This document shows positions 31,441-40,345 of a stretch of 64,000 bases of DNA, piece after piece; the stretch's first letter is position 1; each line of letters starts with the position of its first letter. The stretch is from positions 62,001 through 126,000 of the forward strand of contig NZ_BMXI01000007.1 in assembly GCF_014651675.1 (NCBI RefSeq), written 5' to 3'. This stretch comes from Roseibacillus persicicus (GTDB lineage Bacteria; Verrucomicrobiota; Verrucomicrobiia; Verrucomicrobiales; Akkermansiaceae). A program made the position numbers and the translations under genes. A model generated the notes under the pieces. It saw only the letters and a program-made list of their open reading frames with translations, was not told the origin of the DNA and did no database searches.

Positions 31441-32698
31441 TATGAATGGCGAGCTTATGACCTCTCTTCCGCTGCAAGAGTTATTGAGAAACGCGCCCTC
31501 GGCTGGCGATATTGCGGAAAGATTTTCGCTCCTGTTAGAGCCGCTCAAGAAGCGGGTAGTGAGGGAGCCGGCGGGGTGCTTGAGCTACCCATATCTCATT
31601 CCCTCCGGGTTCTATCAGCAAATGTGGGATTGGGACGGCTTTTTTATGGGGTGTCACTTTGCTCACCAGGGGCAAGCCGACAAGCTGAAGCATTGGGTCC
31701 TCAACTTTCTGGATCATGTTGAAGATGACGGTCACGTGTCGGGGTGTATTACCCCCGAGGGGCCTCGTGAGATTATGGGGCGGTTTTCGGCGAAGCCATT
31801 TCTGTCTCAAGGAGCCTGGATCGCCAGCAAAGCTGAGGGAGGTGACGTTTCCTGGCTAAAGGACCAATACCAGGGGCTCTGCCGAGTCTTGAATTATCGG
31901 ATTCATAATCAACGTGATGAAGAATCGGGGCTCTATTTCTGGATGAACGCGATGCAGAGCGGCGCCGACAACAACCCTGCCCTGAACTATGATGGCGAGG
32001 ATCCCCGGTCATACCTGGCATGTGATATCAGTGCCTATCAGGTTCGTGAGCTCGAAGCGCAATCGCTTATTGCAGGAGCGCTGGGCTTGGAAAGTGAGGC
32101 CGCCGAATGGAAGGAGTCGGCAGAACAATTGCGTGCCGCAATTCTTGATAAACTCTGGTGTCCGGAGGACCAGGCTTTCTACAATATCGATCGCGAGACG
32201 GGTCAGCTCTATCGTCGGATGAGCTATTCGTCCTTCGTTCCTTTGTTCGCCAAATTGGCCCCTGAGGAGGATGGACGAGCAATGATTAAGCGCTATCTTC
32301 TCACTGAAGAGCATATGAAGTCGCCCTTTGGATTTCGTTCTCTTTCTCGTTCGGATCCGGACTATAATAATGAGAATATTATCATTCCTTTTTCCAACTG
32401 GCAGGGACCGGTGTGGCCGATAGCCAATTATCTTTATTCTGTTGCACTTCATCACTATGGGTTCGAGGCCGAGAATGAATGGCTCGCCGTCGTGCAGGGG
32501 ACTCTGCTTGCCGATGATATTGAGAAGTATGGCACGATGCACGAGAACTACGATGCTGAAACCGGTGCGCCACTGGCTCCGTCCCATGATCATCGAACCC
32601 CGGAGGGGGATATCGTGGGGTTCGTCAGTTGGAATCTTTGTATCGAGAATCTCCTGGAAGGAGTGGTCAATGATCGGTGGATGTTGCTTGACCTTTGA
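31441..32698 (+). CDS. Trehalase/GH63-like (alpha/alpha)6-barrel glycoside hydrolase
   Basis: A cytoplasmic-looking glycosidase of the (alpha/alpha)6 toroid class (MGH1/trehalase/GH63-like), about 418 residues from ATG at 31441. The frame is open from 31277, giving a 473-residue form, and the true start is not certain. Family motifs seen include MWDWDGFFMGCHFAHQGQ, the QGAWIAS and EAQSLIAGALG helices, and the C-terminal NENIIIPFSNWQGPVWPIAN and ETGAPLAPSHDHRT blocks. Such enzymes typically cleave alpha-linked glucose or mannose disaccharides; the exact substrate cannot be told here. No signal peptide is visible. It diverges from the GH20 gene. Confidence 0.82.
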
Positions 32699-32774
32699 TT
32701 CGGCTCATTGGCGGGGAGGGACCCTCTAATGTTCTGCTTTTCGATGTTGTTCTTTTCGCGCGCCAAGGTATGGC

Positions 32775-33065
32775 TTGGACGAGAGAAAGGTGAGGTATTG
32801 GTATCAGTCGGAGGAAGATGAGTTGACCACGGTGGATTACTTCATCGAGGTCGAGCGGGAGGAGAAGTCTGTCCTTTGGGGATTCCATCCCCGGTTGCCA
32901 AAGGGAATGCATTCCAAGAAGGGAGATGAGATGGGGCTGGGAAGTGACCACTCCAATAGACGGCAGTCCTTTTCGGAATTTCTCACCGCACCTTATCAGA
33001 CGGTTTCGCCGGAGCTGAAGGAAAAGCTTATCGCGGAGATGGGCGAGGAGCCTGGACCATTCTGA
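32775..33065 (+). CDS. Small protein of unknown function
   Basis: A 96-residue protein, basic and acidic residues mixed, with no recognised family. The start is probably TTG, preceded by AAGG 6 bases upstream; a GTG at 32790 is an alternative. It lies between the trehalase-like gene and the aminotransferase, about 75 bases after the former, so it may be cotranscribed. The sequence has a plausible fold (RYWYQSEEDELTTVDYFIEV, then VLWGFHPRLPKG) and no Cys. Confidence 0.55.
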   Translation: MDERKVRYWYQSEEDELTTVDYFIEVEREEKSVLWGFHPRLPKGMHSKKGDEMGLGSDHSNRRQSFSEFLTAPYQTVSPELKEKLIAEMGEEPGPF

Positions 33066-33234
33066 ATTCTCTCTCGCTGAGAATGGGACGCGTTCTTCTG
33101 GTTTTCTCCGTTAAATTGAAGAGGCCGAATCGGTTACTTGCTGGAGAAGTTGACTGGCCTCGGGGAGAATTTCCTGGGGTGCAGCCGGATTTCAGTCTTT
33201 TCAACGGCGCTTCCTCTGGTCACTTTTCCGCCAC

Positions 33235-34107
33235 ATGGAAAGAATGATTTGGTTGGACGGGAAGATTGTCCCGGAGGCAGAGGCGAAAGTCTCAGTTTTT
33301 GATCACGGCCTGTTGTATGGAGACGGGATTTTCGAAGGAATTCGTTTTTACAATGGTCGGGTCTTTCGTTTGGAGGAACACACCAAGCGTCTTTTCCTTT
33401 CTGCCAAAGCGATTCTGTTGAAGCTCCCTTGGACCGAGGATGAGGTGAATGCGGCCGTTTGCGACGCGATTCGGGCAAACAAGCTGCAGGATGGCTACGT
33501 CCGTTTGGTCATTACGCGTGGAGTGGGGGGATTGGGGCTGAATCCCTACCTCTGCGATACTCCCTCGATGTTCATCATTGCCTCCACCATCAGTCTGTAT
33601 CCTGCAGAGCATTACGAAAATGGTTTGGAGTTGATTACCTGCGGAACCCGTCGGCCCACCCCTGGTTCTTTGAGTCCACAGGTGAAGTCTTTGAATTATC
33701 TGAACAATGTCATGGCAAAGGCCGAGGCCATCAAGGCGGGTTGCGTGGAGGGCTTGATGCTCAACGAGCATGGCTACGTTGCGGAATGCACCGGGGACAA
33801 CCTCTTTTTGGTGAAGAACGGGAAGGTGCTGACCCCTCCGGTGAGTGATGGCTCTTTGGACGGGATCACCCGTCAGGTCATCTTCGAACTCTGTGAAGAG
33901 GCAGGGTTGTCGATTGAAGAGAAAACGCTGACTCGATACGATATCTTCACTGCGGACGAATGTTTCCTAACGGGGACGGCCGCTGAGGTGATTCCTGCTA
34001 CCAAGCTGGATGAAAGGGAGATTGGCGACGGCAAGCCCGGGCCAGTTACCCGGCAGCTGATCACCGCTTTCAAGGCTCTGACTCAGTCGACGGGAACTCC
34101 GTTTTGA
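33235..34107 (+). CDS. ilvE: Branched-chain amino acid aminotransferase
   Basis: A class IV pyridoxal-phosphate aminotransferase, 290 residues, the usual length, that exchanges amino groups between glutamate and the 2-oxo acids of valine, leucine and isoleucine. PLP is bound to Lys151 in the KSLNYLNNVMAKAEA motif. The signature continues with GLMLNEHGYVAECTGDN (Glu184), and the N-terminal FDHGLLYGDGIFEGIRFYNG is characteristic. It is the last step in branched-chain amino acid synthesis and the first in their breakdown. The gene lies 82 bases upstream of mcsA, with no other ilv or leu genes nearby, so linkage to McsAB is unexplained. A related D-amino-acid aminotransferase or aminodeoxychorismate lyase is less likely. 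Confidence 0.92.
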   Translation: MERMIWLDGKIVPEAEAKVSVFDHGLLYGDGIFEGIRFYNGRVFRLEEHTKRLFLSAKAILLKLPWTEDEVNAAVCDAIRANKLQDGYVRLVITRGVGGLGLNPYLCDTPSMFIIASTISLYPAEHYENGLELITCGTRRPTPGSLSPQVKSLNYLNNVMAKAEAIKAGCVEGLMLNEHGYVAECTGDNLFLVKNGKVLTPPVSDGSLDGITRQVIFELCEEAGLSIEEKTLTRYDIFTADECFLTGTAAEVIPATKLDEREIGDGKPGPVTRQLITAFKALTQSTGTPF

Positions 34108-34188
34108 GCAAAGTCGAAAACTTGTTCCGCAGATGGCGCGGATTTTCTTTTCGAAATCCTGCGTGGCAGGGCTAAGCTAAAGGAAGAG

Positions 34189-34722
34189 ATGAAGTGCCAA
34201 AACTGCCAAGAGAAAGCCACTGTGCATTTCACACAGTTGGAAAACGGCCAGATGAACAAGATGTCGTTCTGCGAAAGCTGTGCTGCCGCGGAGGGAATCA
34301 TGGATCTGTCTGGTTTTGGGCTCGCTGATTCGGTCTTGAGCGCGGGGTCAGATGAGACAAAAGGAAGCGACAATGGTGACCAGTGTCCCGGGTGCGGCTT
34401 CACGCGAAGCAAGTTTCAGCAAACCGGGCGATTGGGCTGCAGTCAGTGCTATTTGACCTTTTCCGACGATATTTTAGCCCGCTTGGGTCCGATGCACCGG
34501 GGTCTACGCCATCTAGGCAAGCACCCCGAGGGCTTCACTGGAGATGCTTTTTCCGAGCGTCTTCTGGCTGAATGTGAAGAGCGTTTGGCTGAAGCCGTGG
34601 CTGCCGAGAATTACGAAGAGGCTGCCCGGATTCGCGACGAGATTCGACAGCTGTCCCAGACTTTGGAATCGGTTCCGACGAGTTCGGAAGCTTCCGCTGA
34701 AAATGGAGACTCTGCACCATGA
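34189..34722 (+). CDS. mcsA: McsA-like zinc protein, activator of protein arginine kinase
   Basis: A 177-residue zinc protein of the McsA family. In Bacillus it activates and partners the arginine kinase McsB and links it to ClpC. Two pairs of zinc ligands are seen: Cys3/Cys6 with Cys28/Cys31, and Cys66/Cys69 with Cys84/Cys87. The C-terminus holds a UVR motif (about residues 124-155: LAECEERLAEAVAAENYEEA then ARIRDEIRQL), the UvrB/UvrC-type coiled hairpin. The middle has low-complexity Ser/Asp. Its last codons overlap mcsB by 4 bases, so translation is probably coupled. Confidence 0.9.
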   Translation: MKCQNCQEKATVHFTQLENGQMNKMSFCESCAAAEGIMDLSGFGLADSVLSAGSDETKGSDNGDQCPGCGFTRSKFQQTGRLGCSQCYLTFSDDILARLGPMHRGLRHLGKHPEGFTGDAFSERLLAECEERLAEAVAAENYEEAARIRDEIRQLSQTLESVPTSSEASAENGDSAP

Positions 34723-35840
34723 TGCGTTTTTCTACTTTATTAAAGAATCCCGCCGATTGGATGGCGAATGATGACGAGTCGAACTCGGTGGTTTTGACCA
34801 GCCGGGTCCGTCTGGCGCGGAATATTGCCGGAGAGCCGTTTCCCGGCTGGGCTAAGAAGGAGGAGCGGGTTGCCGTTTTGGAGAGAGTGAGGGGAGAAGT
34901 TGAGGCCTTGCCCGGAATGAAAGGGGCTTTTTCCCATGGGTTGGAAGATTTGAGCTCGGTTCAAAAGCAGGTTCTTGTGGAGCGCCATTTGATCAGTCGG
35001 GAGCAGGCGGCGCGAAGCGAGGGCAGCGCGGCGATTGTGAACCGCAAGCAGACCTTCAGCCTGATGTTGAACGAAGAGGACCATCTCCGGATGCAATCCA
35101 TTCGGGCGGGGTTGAGTCTCACGAAGGCTTTTGAAAAGCTCTCGAATTTGGAGACGGAACTTTCTCGCAAGGTTCCCTTCGCCTTCGATGGGCGTCTGGG
35201 GTATTTAACCGCTTGTCCCACCAACGTCGGGACGGGGATGCGGGCCTCTGCGATGCTGCATCTCCCGGGCTTGGTCCTGTCGGACGAGGTCGGCCCGGTT
35301 CTGCAAGGGGTGGCCCGATTGCGCCTGGCGGTTCGTGGCTTTTATGGCGAAGGCACGGAATCCTTGGGTAATCTTTTTCAGGTCTCCAATCAGTCGACCC
35401 TGGGAGAGTCGGAGGGAGAAATTATCAGTCGTTTGGAACGTGTCATTCGCGACGTTGAAACCCACGAACTGAATGCGCGTCAGCGTCTGATGGAGAACGA
35501 CCCCCAGATGATTCTTGATCAGGTGGGGAGAGCCTATGGCGTGCTGAAATACTCTCACATCATCGCTTCGAAGGAGGCGCTTAACCTTTTGTCCCTGCTA
35601 CGGTTGGGGGCGGAACTTGGGTTTTTTGAAAAAGGGCTACGGCGGGTCTGCGATCTGCTTTTGATGGATATCCAACCTGCGCACCTCCAACTCCATACCG
35701 GCAAGAAGCTGGACGCCGAATCCCGGGACTCCATTCGCTCAGAAATCATCCGGGGTCGGTTGCAAACTCTCGAACCCCCTGCTATAAATCCTTCAACACT
35801 AAAAGAGCGGAAAGATTCCGCTGAAAACAAAGATGAATAA
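34719..35840 (+). CDS. mcsB: Protein arginine kinase McsB
   Basis: An ATP:guanido phosphotransferase-fold kinase, 373 residues, that phosphorylates arginine residues of proteins; in Bacillus this marks them for ClpCP. The nucleotide core is seen around the NEEDHLR motif (residues 118-124). The family-specific active-site Cys166 lies in [19 protein letters not shown]. The N-terminal SSRVRLARN-type block appears as [12 protein letters not shown]. The gene overlaps mcsA by 4 bases and clpC by 8, giving a tight three-gene operon. The upstream regulator gene ctsR, which usually heads it in Firmicutes, is absent. Arg/creatine kinases of animals are longer and lack the neighbours seen here. Confidence 0.94.
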   Translation: MMRFSTLLKNPADWMANDDESNSVVLTSRVRLARNIAGEPFPGWAKKEERVAVLERVRGEVEALPGMKGAFSHGLEDLSSVQKQVLVERHLISREQAARSEGSAAIVNRKQTFSLMLNEEDHLRMQSIRAGLSLTKAFEKLSNLETELSRKVPFAFDGRLGYLTACPTNVGTGMRASAMLHLPGLVLSDEVGPVLQGVARLRLAVRGFYGEGTESLGNLFQVSNQSTLGESEGEIISRLERVIRDVETHELNARQRLMENDPQMILDQVGRAYGVLKYSHIIASKEALNLLSLLRLGAELGFFEKGLRRVCDLLLMDIQPAHLQLHTGKKLDAESRDSIRSEIIRGRLQTLEPPAINPSTLKERKDSAENKDE

Positions 35841-38346
35841 CTTCACTCCCAGAGCCCAGCAAGTGCTGGCCTTGGCCCGCAAAGAGGCGGACCGATTCAA
35901 CCACAATTACGTGGGAACTGAGCACCTTTTGCTAGGGCTCATCAAACTTGGACAAGGGGTGGCCGTCAGCGTGTTGGAGCGCCTGGGCCTTGACCTCGAC
36001 ACCGTCCGTATGGAGGTGGAAAAGGAAGTGGGCACTGGCCCCGACACCAAGATTACTGGAAGCGTGGCGTATACACCACGCGTTAAGAAAGTGCTCGCCT
36101 TAGCCAACAAAGAAGCGAAATCCCTGAATCATTCCTACGTGGGCACCGAGCACTTGCTGCTTGGCTTGCTGCGCGAAGGGGAGGGCATTGCGGCCCGAGT
36201 ATTGCAGCGTTTGGAAGTCGATATCCAGAGCACCCGGAACGAGATTTTGGCGGAAATTGACCCCAATTTCGCTCCCGATGACGATGATCTTTTTGAGGAA
36301 TTTGATTCCGATGCAGATGACGACGACGATGAGGATGAAGAGGACGGCGAAGGAAAGAGCAAGACTCCGGCCTTGCGGGCTTTCGGCCGCGATCTGACCA
36401 AATACGCCCGCGAGGGAAAGTTGGATCCTGTAATTGGACGGGCTTCGGAGATCGAGCGCGTGATCCAAATTCTTTGCCGCCGCACCAAGAACAATCCGGT
36501 CTTGGTCGGTGAGGCCGGGGTCGGGAAGACCGCGATCGTAGAAGGTTTGGCACAGGAGATTTCGTCTGGAAATGTCCCTGAAATCTTGCGCGAGAAAAAG
36601 GTCATCACTCTCGACCTCGCCCTGATGGTTGCGGGCACGAAGTACCGTGGGCAGTTCGAAGAGCGAATCAAGGCTGTCATGGATGAGATTCGTAAAGTGG
36701 GGAACGTGATTCTCTTTATTGACGAACTTCACACCATCGTGGGAGCAGGCTCGGCGGAAGGAGCGATGGACGCTTCCAACATTATCAAGCCCGCCCTGAG
36801 TCGCGGGGAGTTGCAGTGTGTTGGGGCGACTACTTTGAACGAGTTCCGCAAATTTATTGAGAAGGATGCCGCTCTGGAGCGCCGCTTCCAGAAGGTGAAG
36901 GTTGAAGAGCCTTCCGCTGAAGATGCGGTTGCGATTCTGAAAGGCTTGCAGGAGAAGTATGAGTCCCATCACAAGGTGCACTACACCGAGGATGCCATCG
37001 AAGGCGCGGTGAAGCTGAGTGCGCGTTATTTGACCGACCGTTACCTGCCGGATAAAGCCATCGACATCGTGGATGAAGCGGGTGCGAAAGCCCGCATCAG
37101 CACCATGACCCGTCCTCCAGCCATCAAGGACATGGAGAAGGCAATTGAGGAAATTCTCAAAAGCAAAACCGAGGCCATTGCAGAACAGGACTTTGAAAAG
37201 GCGGCCGCTCTCCGCGACGAGGAGAAAGCTGCGAAGAAGGATCTGGAAGACACCATCGAGAACTGGAAAGCCGACTCCGAGGAAAAGGTCGTGGACGTTG
37301 ACGAGGATGACGTAATGGCTGTGGTCTCGAAGTGGACTGGAGTTCCTTTGCAGCGAATGGAGAAGGCCGAAGCGGGCAAGCTCCTGAAAATGGAGGAAGA
37401 ACTTCGCGAGCAAGTCATTGGTCAGGACCCCGCAGTGGAGGCTATCTCGAAGGCGCTTCGTCGCTCTCGGGCCGACCTCAAGGATCCCAAGCGTCCCATC
37501 GGTTCGTTCTTGTTCCTGGGCCCAACTGGGGTGGGTAAAACCTATTTGGCCCGCAACTTGGCTGAATTCATGTTCGGTGATGCGGATGCTCTCATCCAGT
37601 TGGACATGTCGGAATACATGGAAAAATTCACCTCCAGCCGCCTAATCGGCTCGCCTCCCGGCTACGTCGGTCACGAAGAAGGAGGCCAGTTGTCCGAAGC
37701 AGTTCGACGCAAGCCTTACTCCGTGGTTCTTTTTGACGAGGTTGAGAAGGCTCATCCTGACGTGATGAATCTTTTGCTCCAGATTCTCGAAGAAGGCACT
37801 TTGACCGACAGCCAGGGACGCAAAATTGACTTCCGAAATACCATTATCATTCTGACTTCCAATGTCGGCGCGAGCACGATCAAGAAGCAGACTTCATTGG
37901 GTTTCAATGCCATGACTGCGGAAGATGGTGGCTTTGACGAGATGAAGGCTAAGATTCTGGAAGAGTCGAAGAAGCACTTCCGGCCTGAATTCCTCAACCG
38001 TCTTGATGAGCAGGTGGTTTTCCACACTCTGGAAAAACCGGTGCTCAGCCAGATTGTCGATTTGGAAGTCTCCAAGCTTGAGGCCCGTCTCAAGGAACGC
38101 GAAATGGAGATTGAGATCGCCAGCGATGCCCGCGACTTCCTGATTGAGAAAGGTTATGATACCGAATACGGAGCGCGCCCAATGCGTCGTGCCGTGGAAC
38201 GGTATCTCGAAGATCCTCTGGCAGAGGCCCTTCTGCGTGGGGACGTCAAGAATGGAGATTTCATCGAGGTTTCCCTCGTTAAGGACGCCAAGGAACTCAC
38301 CTTCAAGCCCAAGAAAAAGAAGAAGGAGCCCAAGGCGGCGGTCTAA
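35833..38346 (+). CDS. clpC: ATP-dependent Clp protease ATP-binding subunit ClpC
   Basis: An AAA+ Hsp100 unfoldase, 837 residues, that threads substrates into ClpP. Two Clp N-repeats occupy about residues 1-145. The first AAA module has Walker A GEAGVGKT (226-233); the second has GPTGVGKT with Lys569. A UVR motif in the middle (about 450-470, [15 protein letters not shown]) binds McsB or adaptors. Between the N-domain and the first ATPase lies an acidic run (residues about 149-176, mostly Asp/Glu), longer than in Bacillus ClpC. The C-terminus is lysine-rich ([11 protein letters not shown]). It is third in the mcsA-mcsB-clpC operon and is followed by a strong terminator. No clpP is in the window. 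Confidence 0.97.
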   Translation: MNNFTPRAQQVLALARKEADRFNHNYVGTEHLLLGLIKLGQGVAVSVLERLGLDLDTVRMEVEKEVGTGPDTKITGSVAYTPRVKKVLALANKEAKSLNHSYVGTEHLLLGLLREGEGIAARVLQRLEVDIQSTRNEILAEIDPNFAPDDDDLFEEFDSDADDDDDEDEEDGEGKSKTPALRAFGRDLTKYAREGKLDPVIGRASEIERVIQILCRRTKNNPVLVGEAGVGKTAIVEGLAQEISSGNVPEILREKKVITLDLALMVAGTKYRGQFEERIKAVMDEIRKVGNVILFIDELHTIVGAGSAEGAMDASNIIKPALSRGELQCVGATTLNEFRKFIEKDAALERRFQKVKVEEPSAEDAVAILKGLQEKYESHHKVHYTEDAIEGAVKLSARYLTDRYLPDKAIDIVDEAGAKARISTMTRPPAIKDMEKAIEEILKSKTEAIAEQDFEKAAALRDEEKAAKKDLEDTIENWKADSEEKVVDVDEDDVMAVVSKWTGVPLQRMEKAEAGKLLKMEEELREQVIGQDPAVEAISKALRRSRADLKDPKRPIGSFLFLGPTGVGKTYLARNLAEFMFGDADALIQLDMSEYMEKFTSSRLIGSPPGYVGHEEGGQLSEAVRRKPYSVVLFDEVEKAHPDVMNLLLQILEEGTLTDSQGRKIDFRNTIIILTSNVGASTIKKQTSLGFNAMTAEDGGFDEMKAKILEESKKHFRPEFLNRLDEQVVFHTLEKPVLSQIVDLEVSKLEARLKEREMEIEIASDARDFLIEKGYDTEYGARPMRRAVERYLEDPLAEALLRGDVKNGDFIEVSLVKDAKELTFKPKKKKKEPKAAV

Positions 38347-38371
38347 TTTTCTCGGAGCGAATTGATTTATC

Positions 38372-38417
38372 ACTCCCTGGATTTCGAGCAAGCGTCTCGA
38401 ATTTCAGGGAGTTTTTT
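38372..38417 (+). terminator. Intrinsic terminator of mcsA-mcsB-clpC
   Basis: A long stem with outer arms ACTCCCTG (38372-38379) and CAGGGAGT (38405-38412) and inner arms around a 7-base loop, followed by six T residues. It lies 25 bases past the clpC stop. Confidence 0.93.
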
Positions 38418-38617
38418 ATGGGGTATGGCGCGTGTCGAAGTTTGAGTTTCTTGGTCTGATTCGTGGGTGGTGAATAGGCAAATAGTGGCCTGCCGTGAGA
38501 CCGATGAGGTCCAAACAGAGCGATTGCTTGGAGAGGAGGGCGCAGAAACGGCAAATCTTACTCGCTATGCCGATTTTCCGACTTGTGGCCTCTTGCCGAG
38601 CGGGACAGGGTTTTGCC

Positions 38618-40345
38618 ATGTTTCATAAAGGATTATTTGGTTTCCTATTTCTGTTTCTTTCGGCGGTCTCCGCGAGCGCCGAATCAGTCAGTGAAAAGAT
38701 GGATGGCTTTCTGGAGCCAATTGCGACCACCGCTGATAAGATTGTCTTCTACTCGATTCCGCTGGGCAATGGCAACAGTGCTCCAATTGTCCTGATCCTG
38801 CTGGCGGTGACAGCTATTTTTCTGACAATCTATTTCAAGTTTATCAACTTGAGAGCCTTCGGTCTTGCGGTTCGGACGGTGAAGGGGAAGTATTCCAAGG
38901 ACGACGACCCGGGGCAGATCACTCACTTCCAGGCGCTCGCCACCGCGCTTTCTGCTACCGTTGGCTTGGGGAATATCGCCGGTGTGGCGGTTGCGATCGG
39001 AATTGGGGGGCCGGGCGCGGTATTCTGGATGGTGGTAATGGGTTTCCTAGGGATGAGCTCAAAGTTCACCGAGTGCACCCTTGGGGTGCGCTATCGTAAA
39101 ATCGACTCCGAAGGAAAGGTCCATGGGGGTGGAATGCGCTATCTTCAGGAGGGACTGAAGGAACGGGGTTTTGCCGGTTTAGGAAAGGGCTTGGCCATCT
39201 TCTTCGCCATTGCCTGTGTGGGGGGCGCTTTGGGCGCAGGCAACATGTTCCAGATGAACCAATCGGCTCAACAGGTGACCGAAACATTTGGTGTTTTCAG
39301 TGGCGGGGGTGAGTGGAAGTTGGGTGTGATTGTCGCTATTGCAGTGGGTGCGGTCATTCTTGGAGGTATCGTATCGATTGCCCGGGTCACGGCCTTTTTG
39401 GTTCCGTTCATGACCATTATTTATGTGATCGCCTGTATCGTGGTTTTGTTTGGTTATGCGGGTCAGATTCCAGCGGCCTTGGGGACCATCGTGAGCGAAG
39501 CATTTTCTCCAGAAGCAGGGATTGGCGGTTTCATCGGAGGTTTGATTCAAGGGATCAAACGAGGGGTTTTCTCCAACGAGGCCGGCCTCGGTTCTGCGGC
39601 GATTGCCCATGCTCCCGTCAAAACCCGCAAGCCCGCGAGTGAAGGGGTGGTAGCGCTTTTGGAACCCTTTATCGACACTGTGGTGATTTGCCTCATGACC
39701 GCGTTGGTCATTGTGGTAACTGGAGTTTGGAAAGTGGATGCAAGTTTGGCCGGGGAAGCGACGATCTACTCCGCGCCCGATGCCTCTTCCGAGGTGGTGA
39801 AGACTCTGGAAGCGAGCGATCTGGTGAAGGTCGACAAAAGTATTGCGGAAGTGAAGAAAGCCGGAGAAGAGTGGGTTCCTGTTCACACTCAGGAGGGTAC
39901 GGAAACCGGCTTTATCGCATTGGACTCGCTGGTTGACCGTACGGGTTGGTCGGGCGGAATTTGGCTGACCTCACGTTCGTTTGGCTCGGTGATTTCCTGG
40001 TTCCCTTATGTGCTCACTATTGCAGTGGTGCTCTTTGCTTTTTCCACCATGATCTCTTGGTCTTATTATGGCGAACAAGCCATCGACTACCTCTCGGGGA
40101 GTAACAAGATTGCCATCCTGATCTATAAAATCATCTTCTGCATCTGCGTCGTTCTTGGTGCGGGCGCTTCGCTGCAGAACGTTTTGAAGCTGTCCGATGC
40201 CATGTATTTTGCGATGGTGATGCCCAATTTGATTGGCCTCTATTTCCTTCTTCCAGTGGTTAAAAAGGAGCTCGCGAGCTTCCAGGATTTTGCCAAGCGG
40301 GTAGACGAGGGCGCAAGCTTGGACGAGGCGGAGGAAGCGGAGTAA
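38618..40345 (+). CDS. Alanine/glycine:cation symporter (AGCS family) with SH3-like insertion
   Basis: A sodium- or proton-coupled amino acid importer of the AGCS (AlsT/DagA) family in the inner membrane, about 575 residues from ATG at 38618; the frame is open from 38495. An N-terminal signal-like segment (LFGFLFLFLSAVSASA) precedes the core. Family motifs: ALATALSATVGLGNIAGVAVAIGIGGPGAVFW, GGGMRYLQEGL and GGLIQGIKRGVFSNEAGLGSA. Odd: between the helix ending VTGVWK and the LTSRSFGSVISW block, where relatives have a short loop, there is about 65-70 residues resembling an SH3b-like domain (ATIYSAPDASSEVVKTLEAS to EWVPVHTQEGTETGFIALDSL), probably outside the membrane. Its stop overlaps the helicase start by one base, so the two are cotranscribed. 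Confidence 0.92.
   Translation: MFHKGLFGFLFLFLSAVSASAESVSEKMDGFLEPIATTADKIVFYSIPLGNGNSAPIVLILLAVTAIFLTIYFKFINLRAFGLAVRTVKGKYSKDDDPGQITHFQALATALSATVGLGNIAGVAVAIGIGGPGAVFWMVVMGFLGMSSKFTECTLGVRYRKIDSEGKVHGGGMRYLQEGLKERGFAGLGKGLAIFFAIACVGGALGAGNMFQMNQSAQQVTETFGVFSGGGEWKLGVIVAIAVGAVILGGIVSIARVTAFLVPFMTIIYVIACIVVLFGYAGQIPAALGTIVSEAFSPEAGIGGFIGGLIQGIKRGVFSNEAGLGSAAIAHAPVKTRKPASEGVVALLEPFIDTVVICLMTALVIVVTGVWKVDASLAGEATIYSAPDASSEVVKTLEASDLVKVDKSIAEVKKAGEEWVPVHTQEGTETGFIALDSLVDRTGWSGGIWLTSRSFGSVISWFPYVLTIAVVLFAFSTMISWSYYGEQAIDYLSGSNKIAILIYKIIFCICVVLGAGASLQNVLKLSDAMYFAMVMPNLIGLYFLLPVVKKELASFQDFAKRVDEGASLDEAEEAE

Noticed and set aside
33066-33084. Hairpin ATTCTC/GAGAAT after the small gene at 32775
   Set aside because: Short stem and no T run, so a terminator is not supported.
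36100-37413. Long antisense frame (437 codons) within clpC
   Set aside because: Shadow of the clpC coding strand, with no motif or start context.
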